Assembly (NCBI GenBank): GCA_963675935.2
Contig: OY780964.2
Span: 434,001-498,000 of the forward strand
DNA: 64,000 nt
From: G963675935 sp963675935
Lineage (GTDB): Bacteria; Planctomycetota; Planctomycetia; Pirellulales; Thermoguttaceae
Reading direction: 5' to 3'
The position numbers and the translations under genes are program-made. The notes below the pieces were generated by a model. It was not told the origin of the DNA, did not search any database, and saw only the letters and a list, made by a program, of their open reading frames with translations. Positions 1 to 10,078 of this stretch are shown one piece after another. Every line of letters begins with the position of its first letter. The first letter of the stretch is position 1.

Positions 1-522
1 GTCCACCCAAGTGCAATCGACCATGCCGGTGATTTGCCCGACAAACTCCGTCTTTGGCCCGGGAGTGAACTGGCGTTGGGTGATCGCCGGCGTCGCCGGC
101 GAGTTATTGGCAATCTTCATAGGGCTGGACACGGGAATCAGCGAGAGCATCAGCACCAAGAGCCCGCAAAATACCGCTCCCATGAGAAACGAAAACGGTA
201 CTTCCTGTGAAAAATATTCGATTGTGCCGTGGAGAGTGGCGGAGAGGAAGCTCGGGATCGAAGGAATAACGGGCTCTTGCTGCTCCGTGGAAAACATGTC
301 GGGCAAAGGAGATGCCTCATCGGGCATCGAAGACAAGATGGATGGCAATAAGACGGAAATGTCCACATAGCCGGCGTACAATCGACACGCATCGTCGCTC
401 TCTCGCAAGAGCTGCTCAAAGTCGGTCCACAACTCTTCCGTCAGCTCATTGCTCGCGCCCGCCACGACAAAGTCGTGGATGGACTTTCGCAAGTCGATGG
501 GTGAGCGGGGATTATTGTTCAT
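1..522 (-). CDS. FecR-domain protein, N-terminal part (runs off window start)
   Basis: The frame opens with ATG at 520-522, overlapping the TGA of the upstream sigma factor in an ATGA junction, so the two are translationally coupled. The 174 residues present begin MNNNPRSPIDLRKSI and contain a short cytoplasmic helical part with LLRESDDACRLYAGYVD, the usual start of planctomycete FecR-type proteins, then a membrane helix around residues 115-135 (FLMGAVFCGLLVLMLSL), then the opening of the periplasmic FecR part (VGQITGMVDCTWVD). Proteins of this kind sit next to ECF sigma factors and are thought to act as membrane regulators. The C-terminal part lies outside the window. The family call rests on the recognisable N-terminal pattern and the gene order. 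Confidence 0.75.
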   Translation of the reverse strand, partial: MNNNPRSPIDLRKSIHDFVVAGASNELTEELWTDFEQLLRESDDACRLYAGYVDISVLLPSILSSMPDEASPLPDMFSTEQQEPVIPSIPSFLSATLHGTIEYFSQEVPFSFLMGAVFCGLLVLMLSLIPVSSPMKIANNSPATPAITQRQFTPGPKTEFVGQITGMVDCTWVD

Positions 523-1103
523 GGCTTGTCCCCATCGCGCAGGCGTTTCTGAACGCAATCGAACAGAGACCAACGGATGCGATAGAAGGCCGAATAGGTG
601 GCCGATGGCGTTTGGCCCAGTTCGCGAGCAATGTCTTTGATCTTCCGCCGATCCATGCAGAAGAGACGCAGGAGTCTGCGGCTGGCATTACTAAGCGATC
701 TCACGCACTCCACCAAAGCCGATATGCGATCGTCCGGTCTTGAAGAAGCGGCGGGGATATGTTGAGATATCTTCTCCAGCAAATCGTCGCTGAAGCATAC
801 CCGCTGTCGCTGAGAAAGCGTACGATGAGTCCGCACCATGTAGCTGGCGATGGCGATGGCCCAAGCTGCGAAATCGGCCTCGGGCCGGAATGAATCGAAT
901 TGTTCCCAGAGACGAAGTTTTGTATTCTGCAAAACGTCTTCAGCATCCTGCCACACAGGGATGAGGGCATGCACATACCCTTCGAGACGTCGCTCGTGCT
1001 CGGCGAGCAGGCATACGAACTCGCGATTGCGCAAATCCCGTTCTTGATCGTTGGACGCTTTCACATCTCGTACTCGGCTAGTGGTTTCCTCAGCATCTAT
1101 CAT
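519..1103 (-). CDS. ECF sigma factor, Rhodopirellula/Verrucomicrobium type
   Basis: About 194 residues from ATG 1101-1103 (MIDAEETTSR). The open frame extends further upstream to 1271, but that extension has no sigma-like sequence. Region sigma-2 is seen in the segment with WQDAEDVLQNTKLRLWEQF, and the C-terminal sigma-4 helix-turn-helix in CMDRRKIKDIARELGQTPSA. This matches the family known as TIGR02989. It directs RNA polymerase to a small regulon. The stop codon overlaps the start of the FecR-domain gene, so the pair forms a sigma/regulator operon. No strong Shine-Dalgarno sequence is visible before the chosen start, so the start is less certain than the family. Confidence 0.85.
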   Translation of the reverse strand: MIDAEETTSRVRDVKASNDQERDLRNREFVCLLAEHERRLEGYVHALIPVWQDAEDVLQNTKLRLWEQFDSFRPEADFAAWAIAIASYMVRTHRTLSQRQRVCFSDDLLEKISQHIPAASSRPDDRISALVECVRSLSNASRRLLRLFCMDRRKIKDIARELGQTPSATYSAFYRIRWSLFDCVQKRLRDGDKP

Positions 1104-1517
1104 GCTTTGGCGTTTCGGGGATCGCAAATCGTTCCATGAGCGAATACGCAGCCTGAGGCGACGGCCTCTATTACAAGTAGACAGAAACACCGAATATTTT
1201 GCATGCAATACAAATATTTTTGCAAAAGCCCCCGATCGAAGGGTGTCTCTCCATGTGTGTGAACTCGGCAAAATGGCCGGCTGGTAGCACCATCAGGTTG
1301 TTGCCTCCCGCCCACTCAGGGCCGCACCGTTTACCGGCGCCGTCTCGGGCAATCTGGAAATGCTCGTCTTCGACCTGGCCGGCGAGGCGTTTGGGCCGTG
1401 GCGGCAGGCCAGGATCTCGATCGTGTGGTTCGTGTATCCGCCATTGGTGAGCGCCGACGGCGGTGTCGTGGACGGGCAGGATTCCGCCGGTGGGCGTCCA
1501 ATCTCTCGCGCTACTGA
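1104..1517. other. Region without a convincing gene
   Basis: About 410 bases upstream of the sigma gene. Open frames exist on both strands, but none shows a recognisable domain or a good ribosome binding site. The AT-rich stretch near 1170-1230 may hold the promoter of the sigma/FecR pair; I cannot place it. The GC-rich part from 1290 onward may be further degraded RHS or mobile DNA. Confidence 0.4.
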
Positions 1518-1640
1518 TCAAACCACGCGGCGTAAGCCCGTCGAGTCGTAGGTCCAGGCGTAGTTGTTGAGCACGGATTCGCCCTGGTGGTGGACCAAGC
1601 CCACGAGCCGGCCGTGGTCGTCGTAGCTAATTCTACTGCG
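1518..1640 (-). pseudogene. RHS/YD-repeat protein remnant
   Basis: Read on the minus strand, this short frame gives ISYDDHGRLVGLVHHQGE followed by NNYAWTYDSTGL and a TGA at 1518-1520. The YD-dipeptide pattern (SYDDHGRL, WTYDSTGL) is typical of RHS repeats, which form the shell of secreted toxin or surface proteins. There is no start codon, no full-length RHS gene and no conserved core on either side, so this is a decayed fragment. It lies about 50 bases from the 5' end of the group II intron. Confidence 0.55.
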
Positions 1641-2193
1641 CAATGTTAAGACCATTTACAGCGAATGATGTCTTTTAGATATATGCCCTTTGTGCGTCGT
1701 GAAAAGGCTGACGTTTTCAGTGGGTGCAATTCCCACCCGGCAACGAGTCGCTGCGGCCGGTAGTAATCGGAGCGACAGTGGAGGTAACGAAACTGCCGAA
1801 GCCTTCGATGGAAAGGGTTGCCTTGGGCAACTCCGCGAGCAGGCAGGCTGTAACGCGAGTGAACGCCGAGCAGGCCTCGAAACGAACGATGTGGGAGCCG
1901 ACCCGACAATGGGACGGGGAAGGCCGATGTCGCAGCTTCACGTGGAGCGACTGAAGTTGCGATCCCACCGGGGTAATGGCGATAGCATGTCTGCACAAGG
2001 AAACGTCGAGCAACACGAGAAGCCCCAGCGGTGGCGGCGCGTGACCGTCAACCGGACTTCCGCGAGGAACAGGCCGGGCCGTGTGGGGTGGCGGAGAGGT
2101 CCGTAGTACCGACGAAGCCGGGCAATGCCGGTGGAGGGAAGGGGCCTTGGTTCAAGGATAACGCAAGAAGTGGCGAGAGCTGGGAGATTGGCG

Positions 2194-3522
2194 ATGAGCC
2201 TGACACCTCCATCAAAGGTTCAGAAGTTACAGGAAGCGTTACATGCTAAAGCGAAGGGATCGCCCGGCTATCGATTCTATCTGCTGTACGACAAGGTGTA
2301 TCGTCGAGACGTGCTGGCGTTCGCCTATCAATGCTGCTTGGCCAATGGCGGAGCGGCAGGGGTGGACGGCCAGACGTTCGAGGACATCGAGAAGTACGGG
2401 ATAGTACGATGGCTGGACGAACTGACGGAAGAACTCAAGAAGAAGACGTATCGTCCGCAACCGGTTCGGCGAGTGTACATTCCCAAGCCGGACGGGAAGC
2501 GGAGGCCGTTGGGCATTCCGACGGTCCGAGACCGCGTGGTGCAGATGGCGACCGTGTTGGTGTTGGCTCCGATCTTCGAGGCCGATCTTCAACCGGAGCA
2601 ATATGCCTATCGGCCGGACCGCAGCGCCCTCGACGCCGTCGAGCAAGTCCATGCTTGGCTGAAGACGGGGCATACGGAGGTGGTTGACGCGGATTTGAGC
2701 GGGTATTTCGACAGCATTCCGCACGCCGAGCTGATGAAATCGGTGGCCCGTCGCGTGAGCGATCGGCATCTGTTGCATCTTATCAAGATGTGGCTTGAAA
2801 CACCGGTGGAAGAAGTAGACGAGCGTGGTCGGAAGCAGCGAACAACCCGCAACAAGGACGAAGGTCGGGGGACGCCGCAGGGCGCTCCGATCTCGCCGCT
2901 GTTAAGCAACCTCTACATGCGTCGATTCGTACTGGGCTGGAAATTGCTGGGGCACGAGGCTCGGCTAAAAGCCCACATCGTCAACTACGCGGACGACTTC
3001 GTGATCTGTTGTCGCGGCACGGCCGTGAAGGCCATGAGCGTGATGCGGGAAATGATGTCGAAACTGAAGCTGACGGTGAACGAGGCCAAGACGCGGCGTT
3101 GTCGCGTCTGGAACGAATCGTTCGACTTCCTGGGTTATACCATCGGCAAATGTCATTCGCCCGTGACGGGCCGTGCCTACATTGGTACGCGACCGTCGCG
3201 GAAGAAGATCGTCCGGGTTTGCCAGGCGATCCATGCGATGACCGGCCGAGACATGGTGTGGGCCGACGTGGAGGATCGCATTGAGCGACTGAACCGCTTG
3301 CTGACCGGCTGGGCGAATTACTTTCGCTTGGGCCCGGTGAGCAAGGCATACGGCTTGGTCGATCAATACACCTGCCATCGGCTCCGACAGTGGTTGCGCG
3401 CGAAACACAAGCTCCATCGGGGTGCGGAGAAGTCACGATTCCCCGACCATTACCTGGAGCAGCAGTTGGGCTTGATCCGGCTGCGTGCGAAAACGCGCAC
3501 CTTTCCGTGGGCGAACACATGA
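2194..3522 (+). CDS. ltrA: Group II intron reverse transcriptase/maturase
   Basis: About 442 residues from ATG 2194, preceded by GGGAG at a good distance; an in-frame ATG at 2125 would add 23 residues without domain content. Reverse transcriptase blocks are in order: RRVYIPKPDGKRRPLGIPTV, YAYRPDRSALDAV, DADLSGYFDSIPH, GTPQGAPISPLLSNLYM, and the catalytic YADDFV. The maturase X region follows (LTGWANYFRLGP). The protein ends shortly after, with no HNH endonuclease domain, so mobility would rely on reverse splicing without second-strand cleavage by this protein. It splices the intron RNA that encodes it and copies it into DNA. The frame is intact and likely functional. Confidence 0.93.
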   Translation: MSLTPPSKVQKLQEALHAKAKGSPGYRFYLLYDKVYRRDVLAFAYQCCLANGGAAGVDGQTFEDIEKYGIVRWLDELTEELKKKTYRPQPVRRVYIPKPDGKRRPLGIPTVRDRVVQMATVLVLAPIFEADLQPEQYAYRPDRSALDAVEQVHAWLKTGHTEVVDADLSGYFDSIPHAELMKSVARRVSDRHLLHLIKMWLETPVEEVDERGRKQRTTRNKDEGRGTPQGAPISPLLSNLYMRRFVLGWKLLGHEARLKAHIVNYADDFVICCRGTAVKAMSVMREMMSKLKLTVNEAKTRRCRVWNESFDFLGYTIGKCHSPVTGRAYIGTRPSRKKIVRVCQAIHAMTGRDMVWADVEDRIERLNRLLTGWANYFRLGPVSKAYGLVDQYTCHRLRQWLRAKHKLHRGAEKSRFPDHYLEQQLGLIRLRAKTRTFPWANT

Positions 3523-3534
3523 ATCCTTGTCCGA

Positions 3535-3568
3535 GAGCCGGATGCGGGAAATCCGCCCGTCCGGTTCG
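3535..3568 (+). ncRNA. Group II intron domain V
   Basis: A 34-base hairpin beginning GAGCCGGATGCGGG and ending CCGTCCGGTTC, with the short GAAA-type loop. This is the conserved catalytic hairpin of group II introns, located just after the reverse transcriptase stop codon as expected. Confidence 0.85.
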
Positions 3569-3765
3569 ATGAGCGGGAGGTGGAAACGGAGCACGGCATG
3601 CGACTATTGAGACACAGCCGGGGAAACCCCGAAACAGAATATGTCGAAGCCTACCCCACCGCGCCACCTCTCGACTCTACTTCCGCAGTATTATGCGGGT
3701 TCGCTTGATGTCGCATATGCGAGCCACGGCGATGCGTTGTTGCCAGTGGCGTGCGTATGAATAAA

Positions 3766-3817
3766 GGGGGTGGGAGTCTTTGCGATTGCTTGTCTTGCCA
3801 TAAGACTCCCGACCCCC
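3766..3817. repeat. Inverted repeat (16-base arms)
   Basis: Arm GGGGGTGGGAGTCTTT (3766-3781) pairs with AAGACTCCCGACCCCC (3802-3817) around a 20-base loop. Weaker AT-rich complementarity continues outward (GAATAAA and TTTATC). It sits immediately before the surviving IS66 tail and may mark the insertion or deletion that truncated it. Confidence 0.7.
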
Positions 3818-3827
3818 ATTATTCTTT

Positions 3828-4100
3828 ATCACGGAAGACGGTGACATTTCCATCGACAACAATTTGGTCGAGCAAATGTTGAAACTGGCGGCCATCGGTC
3901 GCAAAAACTGGCTCTTCGCCGGCAGCGAGCGTGGCGGCCACACGGCGGCCGCGCTCTTCACGCTGATTTCGAGCGCCAAGCGGCACGGCTTGAACACGTG
4001 GGCGTACCTTCGCGACGTGCTTTGGCGTCTGGCCGACCTGAAGCCAGGCGAAGTGGAAGAGCTTTTGCCCGACCGCTGGCGCGACTCCCGCCCACCCTGA
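3828..4100 (+). pseudogene. IS66-family transposase, C-terminal remnant
   Basis: The frame reads EDGDISIDNNLVEQMLKLAA, then GRKNWLFAGSERGGHTAAAL, and ends LLPDRWRDSRPP. IDNN...GRKNWLFAGS is the hallmark of the C-terminal catalytic end of the IS66 transposase, including the last DDE-region residues. Only about 90 of roughly 500 residues remain and there is no start codon, so it is inactive. The adjoining 4101-4300 may be the IS66 right end, but no terminal repeat could be defined. Confidence 0.8.
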
Positions 4101-4307
4101 ACCGGCATCAGGTTTCCCGGCGAAGTTCGCAGCCAGTCCGAGTCTCGCCCGTTGTTTCTCCCCCAGCCCCCGTCTCGCCCCGCCCCGCTCCGTGCATTCA
4201 CCGAACGCTCACCGTCAATCGGCCGTCCACGTCCGATACATTTCCATCGACCACGGCTCGCGGTCGATGTTCAACAGGATTACGACAGTAAGGCATCGCG
4301 TCAAAAT

Positions 4308-4414
4308 AAGTTGATTACATTTGTAGGACGGATTTCCGGATCCGTCTCTGAAATCTGGACGGATTTGGAAATCCGTCCTACAGTGAATTACGCAGTTTAT
4401 TTTGGCGTGCGTCC
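4308..4414. repeat. Palindromic element with GTAGGACGGATTTCC arms
   Basis: The inner arms are TGTAGGACGGATTTCC and GGAAATCCGTCCTACA, and weaker outer arms (GTCAAAATAA and TTATTTTGGC) extend the symmetry to about 107 bases. It lies between the IS66 remnant and the 3' end of the giant protein gene. A related GTAGGACGGATTT sequence recurs at 48618-48660. No clear target duplication was found. Confidence 0.7.
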
Positions 4415-4431
4415 TAATTGATTCGCCGATC

Positions 4432-7400
4432 CTACGCCATCCACCAGTCCTTCTCCTTCTCGTCCAGGCATGAAGCAAAAGCCTTGTCGAGCAACGCGGC
4501 CGTCACGGTGAATGTGCCGGTGAGCGGAGTGGCGGTTTTGTAGCCGAGTTTGTCGGTAGCCACGATCGAATAGGTATGCACGCCCGCCGTCAGTAGACCA
4601 AGCTTGGCCGAAAAGTTCGACCCGGATGTCGTGCGATACGGTCCCTTCACGGCGACGTTTTTGCCGTCCACCAGAAGCGTCGAACCGGCCACCCCGTCGG
4701 CGTCGATCGCGTTCCATGTCATCAGAATGCTTTCATTCGTCGTCAACACTTTGTCGCGAGGTTCGGTCGCTTCGACCGCCACGACGCCTCGAACCGTGGG
4801 CCCGGCCTGGATGGTGATCGACTTCGTGAGATGCGAGCATGTCGATTTGCCGTTCGCCCACAAATACCCGCCGATGTAATACGTGCCGGGCGCCACGCCG
4901 GCGGTGTTCCATGTATACGTGCCCTTGCCGTCGGCGGCCGTGATCTTGTTGATTTCAATCCAGGTTTCGTTGCCGTTCCACAGCTTCGTATCCGTGTCGT
5001 AGCAGAGGCTGACCGTGCTGCCGGCGGGCACGTTGGCGGCCGTCCACGTGATGGACGCGTTCTTTCCAGCGACGACGGTGCCCGAGGTCGGGGCCGTCAG
5101 CGTAAACGTCGGGGCGGGCGGGGCCTTGATCGTAATCGACTTGGTCAGATGCGACCACGTCGGGCTGCCGTTCGCCCACAAATAGCCGCCGACGTAATAT
5201 GTGCCCGGGGCCACGCCGGTGGTGTTCCACGTGTACGTTGCCTTGCCGTTGGCGGCTGCGACGGCGCCGATCTCGATCCAGGTTTCGTTGCCGTTCCAAA
5301 AGGTTGTGTCCTTGTCGTAGCAGAGGCTCACGTTGCTTCCGGCAGGCACATTGCCGGCCGTCCATGCGACGGTCACGCTCTGCCCGGCGGTGACGGTGCC
5401 CGAGGTTGGGGCGGTCAGGGCGAAGGTCGGCTTGACCAGGGTGAATTTGCCTTCGGTGGCGAAGGCCGAGCCGGCGAACGACGTATCGACGGCCTGGACG
5501 CTCCAATAGTAGGTTTTCGAGGTTTTCAATCCGGTCAAGGTCCAACTGGTTCCCTCGATCGCGCCTTGTTCGGCCAGCCGGCGCAGGCCGGAGGCCGAGG
5601 CGGTGGCGGTGGCGACGTCGCATCCGCCTGGGGTGGTGCCGACGCGGATCGAGTAAGTCAGTCCGTCGGCCGAGGTTTCGGCGTCGGTCGCGGCGTTCCA
5701 GGAGAGCTTCGCCGACGTTGTGGAAAGGATGGTGGCTTTCAGATTGGTAGGCGCGGTTGGGCGTGTGTTCGCGTCGATGTCATCGGCTGCGTCGGCCGCG
5801 GCGCTGGCTGCAGAAAAGCTCTTCGTCAAGGCCGCGGATTGTGTTTCAAGGGCAAGAGTATTGTTGACGTAAACCCGGGTGAACGCTTCCAAATGCGAGT
5901 CGAGCCCGCTTAAGAGAATGTCGAGTCGGCCGTCGTTGTTGTAATCACCCCATTGCGCGGTGCCGGAATATGTTCCCGGCAGACTGAGATTAAGATCGTG
6001 AAACTCGCCATTGCCGTCGTTGTGGTAGACCTTCACGTCGTTTTCAAAGTACGACGCGTCATAGGCGTTCAGTAAAATGTCGAGCCGGCCGTCGTTGTCG
6101 TAATCGCCCCAGGCGATGTTGGTCTCGCCGGCGGCGGGCAATCCGGTGGAGATCGTGCTGAAGGTTCCATCGCCGTTGTTGAGGCAGACGACGGCATCCC
6201 AATTCCGAGCGTTGTTTTCATTCAACGACAACAGAAGATCGAGCAGGCCGTCGTTGTTGAAATCACCCCAGGCTGGGCTGCCGCTGCCTGTTCCTGTAAG
6301 GCCAAGGTTCTCCGTAACGTCGCTGAAAGCGCTGTTGCCGTCGTTGTGGTAGAGCGATACGAAGTGGCTACCGGCAAAGTCGTTTGTTTCCAAGACGAGA
6401 TCGAGCAGGCCGTCGTTATCGTAGTCGCCCCAAGCAGCCGAAGCGACATCCGTGCTGGGCAAGCCCGCATTGATATTGCGAAATACGCCATTGCCGTCGT
6501 TGTGATATATCCAAGCGACCTTTTCACTCCGGCCGTTGATGTCGGCATATCCCGTCAGAAGGATGTCCAACCGGCCGTCTCCGTCATAGTCACCCCAGTC
6601 CACTGGTCCTGAGATGGGGGAAAGAACCGTCGAAACTTCGGTAAAAACGCCGTTGCCATCGTTGTGGTAAAGTTTCGTGACGGTGGTGTTTACGATGTTC
6701 GTGCCGACCCACTCGGAGTGTTGGCCGGTCATCAGGATGTCGAGACGGCCGTCGTTGTCGTAATCGCCCCAGGCCAACGAACCGCCGGAAACGCTGTACA
6801 AGCCGGCATGGATGTCGTGGAACATGCCGTTGCCGTCGTTGTGATAGACTCGTGAGACCATCTCCTCGTCGCCCGTGGTGGCGTAGCCGGCCAGAAGTAT
6901 GTCGAGCAATCCATCGTTGTCGTAGTCACCCCAAACCGCGGTGCTTTTCATTCCCACGCCAATGAGTCCCATGGAGCCGTAATCCTCAAACGGCGCGCCA
7001 GCGGTGTAGTACACGCTGTTGTTGGTGCTGGTCGAGGCAAGACCCAAATTGCCGGATGCATCGCTTGTCACGCCGGCAGCAATCGTCGCCACCACCGTGC
7101 CGGGGCCGGTCATTCCGCGGACGACAACGTCATAGGAGCTATAATCGAGATCGCCCCGTGCCCGAGTCACCGTAGCTTCCAGCTTGCCAGGTGCGGTCCC
7201 GCTGAGTGTCACGTCGTCGGGCGCGAGGCCGGCCGGCTCGCTGAAGACGACCCGAAACGTGATGGGCGAATCGGGCGCGGGATCCGTTTGGCCCGGCGCT
7301 CGATCGATCGTGACCTTAGGGGAAACGACATCCGAGATGCGGATATAGCCCCATTTTTCCATCCATTGCCCATATTCATCCGTCGCACGAACACGAATTA

Positions 7401-8519
7401 GGTAACTAGACTTTCCAACGAAAGAAAATTTTTCGGTCGTCTTCAGTTGATTGCCATCGATATAGAAACAATCATTGTCGTCCTCGGTATAAGCCTGAAA
7501 GGCGGAAACCAAGGAGTACTGAATGGTCGAGCTAAGAGGCACGGACTGCGAGAATGTGCCAATTAGGGTGCCGGCAGGTTGCTGGTTGTTATCAAGTTGT
7601 TCACGGTCGAGATTAAAACTCGATATCAGCGAAGCAGTTGGTGCAATAATCTGGGAGATGAAGACGTCCTGAGCGCCGACACTGGTGAAGCTTTGGCTTG
7701 GGATACCGACATTGGCGACACCGGCGATGGCCCCCGTAATGCATGCCGTCCAGTCGTCGGCGACGGCAAACTTTCCAAGATGTTGACCTGCGGGGAGTTC
7801 GGAACCCGAGACCGAAACGGAGTAGAAGGGCGGTATTGCCCACTCCGCAGTGCCCCCCTTGCTGATTCGTGCCAAAATATCACTAATGGTATAGGTCGAA
7901 TCGGAGGAGTTATATGTCGTCGTGGAATATAGCAAGAAGCTGCTATCATCATCCATTAGGGTAATATCAACGAACGGCACATCGAGCGATTTGCTTATTC
8001 CATCTCTAGCCCAGTCAAAGTCGCCGGTCCGGTAAAGTGTTAGGACGAATACGGAATACTCTCCATTGGAGCCGGCCGTGAAATTGCACTCCCCATCACC
8101 TGGATTGAAGTCTACGGCGCCTTGAAAGTAGCCCGCAATATGCACCGCGCCATTGGAGTCGACGTCGAGCGCAGTTCCGACGGCCATGCCGGTTCCGCTC
8201 GTGCTCCGCGTCCACGTCACCGCGCCGTTCTTGCCCAATTTCATCACAAAACAGTCGTTGCCGGAAACGCCCGTCACGTAGATTCCAGATAGATCGAGCG
8301 CTGCGTCGTACTCGGCTCCGCCGGAACGCATGGCCCAGGCAAAGTCACCGTTCGGCTTCAGGTACAACACGAAGGCGTCTTGATCGCCGGCGCTCGTGAG
8401 ATTGTAGGTATTTGAGCCGGGATCAAAATCGGCCGTGCCAGAAAAACACCCCGAGACGCCAATGTCGCTACCGGAGGTGAGACCAACGGAAATCGCCGTG
8501 GAAGTGTCTCGATCGTCCA
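4432..8519 (-). pseudogene. Giant surface protein, C-terminal part (split by IS)
   Basis: This is the larger piece of a gene split by the element at 8520-10078; its own first codons (MLDHFPPTES) come from the IS end. In order it has SBBP-like beta-propeller segments (GCFSGTADFDPG), a cadherin/Ig-like region (VTIDRAPGQTDPAPDSP), seven VCBS/FG-GAP repeats of the form WGDYDNDGLLDILL, a fibronectin type III module (PTAPTNLKATILSTTSAKLS), and two near-identical modules of about 100 residues (TAPTSGTV to WANGSPTWSHLTKSIT), then a final Ig-like domain. Such proteins are secreted and bind surfaces or polysaccharides. Joined to 10087-10984 after removing IS and one target copy, it gives one uninterrupted frame. 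Without that it lacks a secretion signal. Confidence 0.85.
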
Positions 8520-10078
8520 GGGAGCATTTCGATTCTGTAGGAGGAAAATGATCTAGCAAAATACCTTCGAGTCGTCGATAAGGGCGGTTCTATTTCACCA
8601 ATCTGGCGGAAAGGAGTTCCACCATGCCCTATGTCACGAACGACGGCTCGAAGGCGGTCCAGAGGATAGCAGAAATTGAGCGGCAGTTGCAAGAGGCAAA
8701 AGCGGAGTTCGAGCGATGGCTGGCGAAGGGAATCGCGCCGACCAGTGCCGCCGAGTTGGCACAGCGGGAGCGGGAGGGAAAGGGTTTGACCGACCGGCTC
8801 CAGGTGTTGGCCACCGCGTTGGAACTGCAACGGGCCTTGGCCAGCCCGGCGTTGCACGCGCAGGAGCGGGCGCTGGCCAAAGCCTCGCTCAAAAAGATGA
8901 AAGACTTCGGCTATCGGTCGGTGACGGTGCAGTTTCTGGGCGGGATGGAGGTGGAGGTGATGGTTCGCTACTGGTGTCGCAGCCAACCCCGTGCCGACAA
9001 GGGGAAAGGGAGTTATTTTGGCCTGACGCTGTTGGGGGTATGTGACCGCACCACGCCCGCGCTGGCCAGTGAAGTGGCCCAACTTGCCGCGGCATTGAGT
9101 TCCTTCGAGGATGCCCAAGCGCGGCTGCGGCAGATGGGCGTGGACATGTCGATCCGGCGGATCGCCAATGTGGCATACCATTTTGCCCAGCGGGCGCGGA
9201 GCCGTCAGGCCGTGGACGGCATGGGCATCGAGGGCTCGCTGGCCGGGCGGCGTGTGGTGATTTCCACCGACGGCGGCCGGCTTCGCGTTCGCAAGAACAA
9301 GCGGGGCAAGCGGACTAAAAAGTGGCGATCGCGTTACCGCACCGATTGGCGCGAGCCCAAGTTGTTGGTGATCTACGCGGTGGACGAAACAGGGCGGATC
9401 GCTCAAGAGTTCGCGCCGGTGATCGACGGCACGCTCCAGGGCCCCGACGAAGTGTTTCGGCTGATGGAATTCTATCTCCGCCAGTTGCACATCGACCAAG
9501 CGAAAGAAGTCTTGTTCATTGCCGACGGGGCGAAGTGGATTTGGTTGCGAGTCGCACAATTGTGGAAGCGTCTGGGATTGGCGGGCGTCGTGCGTTGCCG
9601 GGAGTTGGTGGATTTCTACCACGTCGTCGAGCACGTCTATGCCCTGGCCGCCTTGAACACGTCGTGGCGGGTCCGCGAGCGGAAGCGTTGGGCGACGCGA
9701 CAACGGCGTCGCTTGTGGCGTGGAGAACTGAAGGCGTTCACCGAAGAAGTCGAGCGACTCTGCGAGGGGAAGCGTGGCAAGGGCTGGAGTCGCGAACGGG
9801 ACTACCTCCTGCGCAACGCTCGTGCCGGGCGTCTGGATTATGCCAAGGCGCGTCGCGCGAAGATGCCGATGGGCAGCGGCTCGATGGAGAGCGCGGTCCG
9901 TCGGGTCATCAACTTGCGGTTGAAGGGGCCAGGCATCTTCTGGCACGAGGAGCACGCCGAACAGATGCTCATGTTGCGTGCCTATTACAAGTCGAAACAC
10001 TGGCAAGTCCTGACAAACAAAGCCTTTGCAACACCACTGGCCAATGCCGCATAACTCCTACAAAGACGCAATGCTCCC
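8520..10078 (+). mobile_element. Complete insertion sequence, 1559 bp, with 8-bp target duplication
   Basis: The ends are imperfect inverted repeats of 24 bases (20 matching): left GGGAGCATTTCGATTC, right end in complement GGGAGCATTGCGTCTT, both continuing to TGTAGGAG. Directly outside, ATCGTCCA occurs at 8512-8519 and again at 10079-10086, a perfect 8-base target duplication. The element carries one transposase gene and interrupts the giant surface protein. The intact transposase and clean duplication suggest a recent insertion. Confidence 0.92.
8624..10054 (+). CDS. DDE transposase of the IS (ISKra4-like)
   Basis: 476 residues from ATG 8624, with a good ribosome binding site (GGAAAGGAGTT) just upstream. 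The N-terminal 100 residues are a charged helical region; the catalytic core is suggested by acidic positions in VVISTDGGRLRVR, EVLFIADGAKWIW and, as the glutamate, MPMGSGSMESAVRRVINLR. This arrangement, GGG-starting ends and an 8-base duplication fit the ISKra4 group best, but I am not certain of the family. It catalyses movement of the surrounding 1559-bp element. The frame is intact, so it may be active. Confidence 0.85.
   Translation: MPYVTNDGSKAVQRIAEIERQLQEAKAEFERWLAKGIAPTSAAELAQREREGKGLTDRLQVLATALELQRALASPALHAQERALAKASLKKMKDFGYRSVTVQFLGGMEVEVMVRYWCRSQPRADKGKGSYFGLTLLGVCDRTTPALASEVAQLAAALSSFEDAQARLRQMGVDMSIRRIANVAYHFAQRARSRQAVDGMGIEGSLAGRRVVISTDGGRLRVRKNKRGKRTKKWRSRYRTDWREPKLLVIYAVDETGRIAQEFAPVIDGTLQGPDEVFRLMEFYLRQLHIDQAKEVLFIADGAKWIWLRVAQLWKRLGLAGVVRCRELVDFYHVVEHVYALAALNTSWRVRERKRWATRQRRRLWRGELKAFTEEVERLCEGKRGKGWSRERDYLLRNARAGRLDYAKARRAKMPMGSGSMESAVRRVINLRLKGPGIFWHEEHAEQMLMLRAYYKSKHWQVLTNKAFATPLANAA

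Larger units (their letters stand above)
1692..3680 (+). mobile_element. Group II intron with encoded reverse transcriptase
   Basis: The 5' boundary is placed at GTGCG (1692-1696), matching the usual GUGYG start. It is followed by about 500 structured bases with no separate gene, the reverse transcriptase frame, and a domain V hairpin at 3535-3568. The 3' end is estimated at the CTCTAC ending near 3680, a common bacterial intron terminus; the exact last base is uncertain. The intron lies between an RHS remnant and an IS66 remnant, in a stretch that looks like a sink for mobile DNA. Confidence 0.75.

Noticed and set aside
1171..1521. 116-residue minus-strand frame upstream of the sigma gene
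   Set aside because: No domain, no ribosome binding site and no conserved-looking pattern; left as a non-coding or decayed region.
4831..5913. 360-codon plus-strand frame inside the giant protein gene
   Set aside because: Glycine/arginine-rich mirror of the repeat modules on the minus strand.
8468..10006. 512-codon minus-strand frame across the IS
   Set aside because: Antisense to the transposase; composition is proline- and histidine-rich, with no domain.
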